A stretch of DNA of 30,341 nt from Caldimicrobium sp964493015 (GTDB taxonomy: Bacteria > Desulfobacterota > Thermodesulfobacteria > Thermodesulfobacteriales > Thermodesulfobacteriaceae): NCBI GenBank assembly GCA_964493015.1, contig CAZBLU010000018.1:1-30341 (forward strand), given 5' to 3'. The position numbers and the translations under genes are program-made. Below the pieces are notes generated by a model. That model had not been told where the DNA came from, made no database searches, and saw only the letters and a list, made by a program, of their open reading frames with translations. Positions 30,292 to 30,341 of this stretch are shown piece by piece (position 1 is the first letter of the stretch; the number at the start of each line of letters is the position of its first letter).

Positions 30292-30341
30292 ATGATCTAT
30301 CCCTTTGCAGCTATTGTGGATCAGGAGGAGATGAAGCTTGC
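30292..30341 (+). CDS. Magnesium-chelatase subunit I-like AAA+ ATPase (5' end only)
   Basis: Only the first 16 codons are inside the window: MIYPFAAIVDQEEMKLA. The block YPFxAIVxQEEMKLA is the well-known N-terminus of ChlI/BchI and related metallochelatase ATPases, so the call is reasonable despite the short length. GGAGGTGG lies eight or so bases before the ATG. It is divergent from the AAA+/VWA gene, the expected partner subunit. The gene continues past the right edge. Confidence 0.7.
   Translation, partial: MIYPFAAIVDQEEMKL

Overview
The window reads as one contiguous piece of chromosome from a thermophilic, anaerobic, Gram-negative bacterium. The best fit is the class Thermodesulfobacteria (Thermodesulfobacterium, Caldimicrobium, Thermosulfurimonas and relatives). 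Reasons: a bifunctional archaeal-type FBP aldolase/phosphatase, a minimal SufC-SufB Fe-S scaffold set, a YeiH-type putative sulfate exporter, heptose/LPS genes, a TolR/TolA pair, a lone FlhB C-terminal domain protein, and very tight packing. The taxonomic call is inference from gene content and protein style; no rRNA gene is present.

Layout. 1-5931 (minus): pnp, a purine nucleoside phosphorylase, rng, gmhB and a family-9 heptosyltransferase cut by the left edge, most of them overlapping. 6061-12213 (plus): sufC, an AT-rich UPF0175/PIN toxin-antitoxin pair, sufB, hisC and a PAS-GAF-PAS-GGDEF-EAL protein, all spaced by a few bases or overlapping. 12210-15269 (minus): FBP aldolase/phosphatase, a YkgJ-like cysteine-cluster protein, TolR, and a TolA/TonB-like protein. 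15363-17210: a FlhB-C-terminal-like protein, a zinc-ribbon protein, a decayed Rpn-family nuclease/transposase, and a small basic protein with a consensus promoter and a strong terminator. 17267-21283 (plus): ABC-2 ATPase and permease, lepA, lepB. 21289-23970 (minus): a PhoU/DUF47 double-length protein and a TtuA-type tRNA thiolase that ends in a rhodanese-like domain. 24111-25958: mtaB, convergent and overlapping with a pgsA-like gene. 26070-28004 (minus): putative sulfate exporter plus a 55-residue single-pass membrane protein. 28204-30114 (minus): an AAA+/VWA chelatase-like protein, divergent from a chlI/bchI-like gene cut by the right edge.

How genes fit together. RNA turnover and purine salvage (pnp, punA, rng) share a unit with LPS heptose synthesis. 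tRNA sulfur chemistry is represented twice back to back (TtuA-rhodanese and MtaB), both Fe-S enzymes. The Fe-S scaffold operon carries a foreign-looking toxin-antitoxin insertion. The right end pairs a putative sulfate exporter with candidate operator-like repeats and a two-part AAA+/VWA chelatase-like system.

The most notable observations are the TtuA-rhodanese fusion, the toxin-antitoxin module inside the suf operon, the sulfate-exporter protein with two extra soluble segments and a micro-protein partner, and the dyads around 28.2 and 30.15 kb. I see no CRISPR array, rRNA, tRNA or intact insertion sequence.
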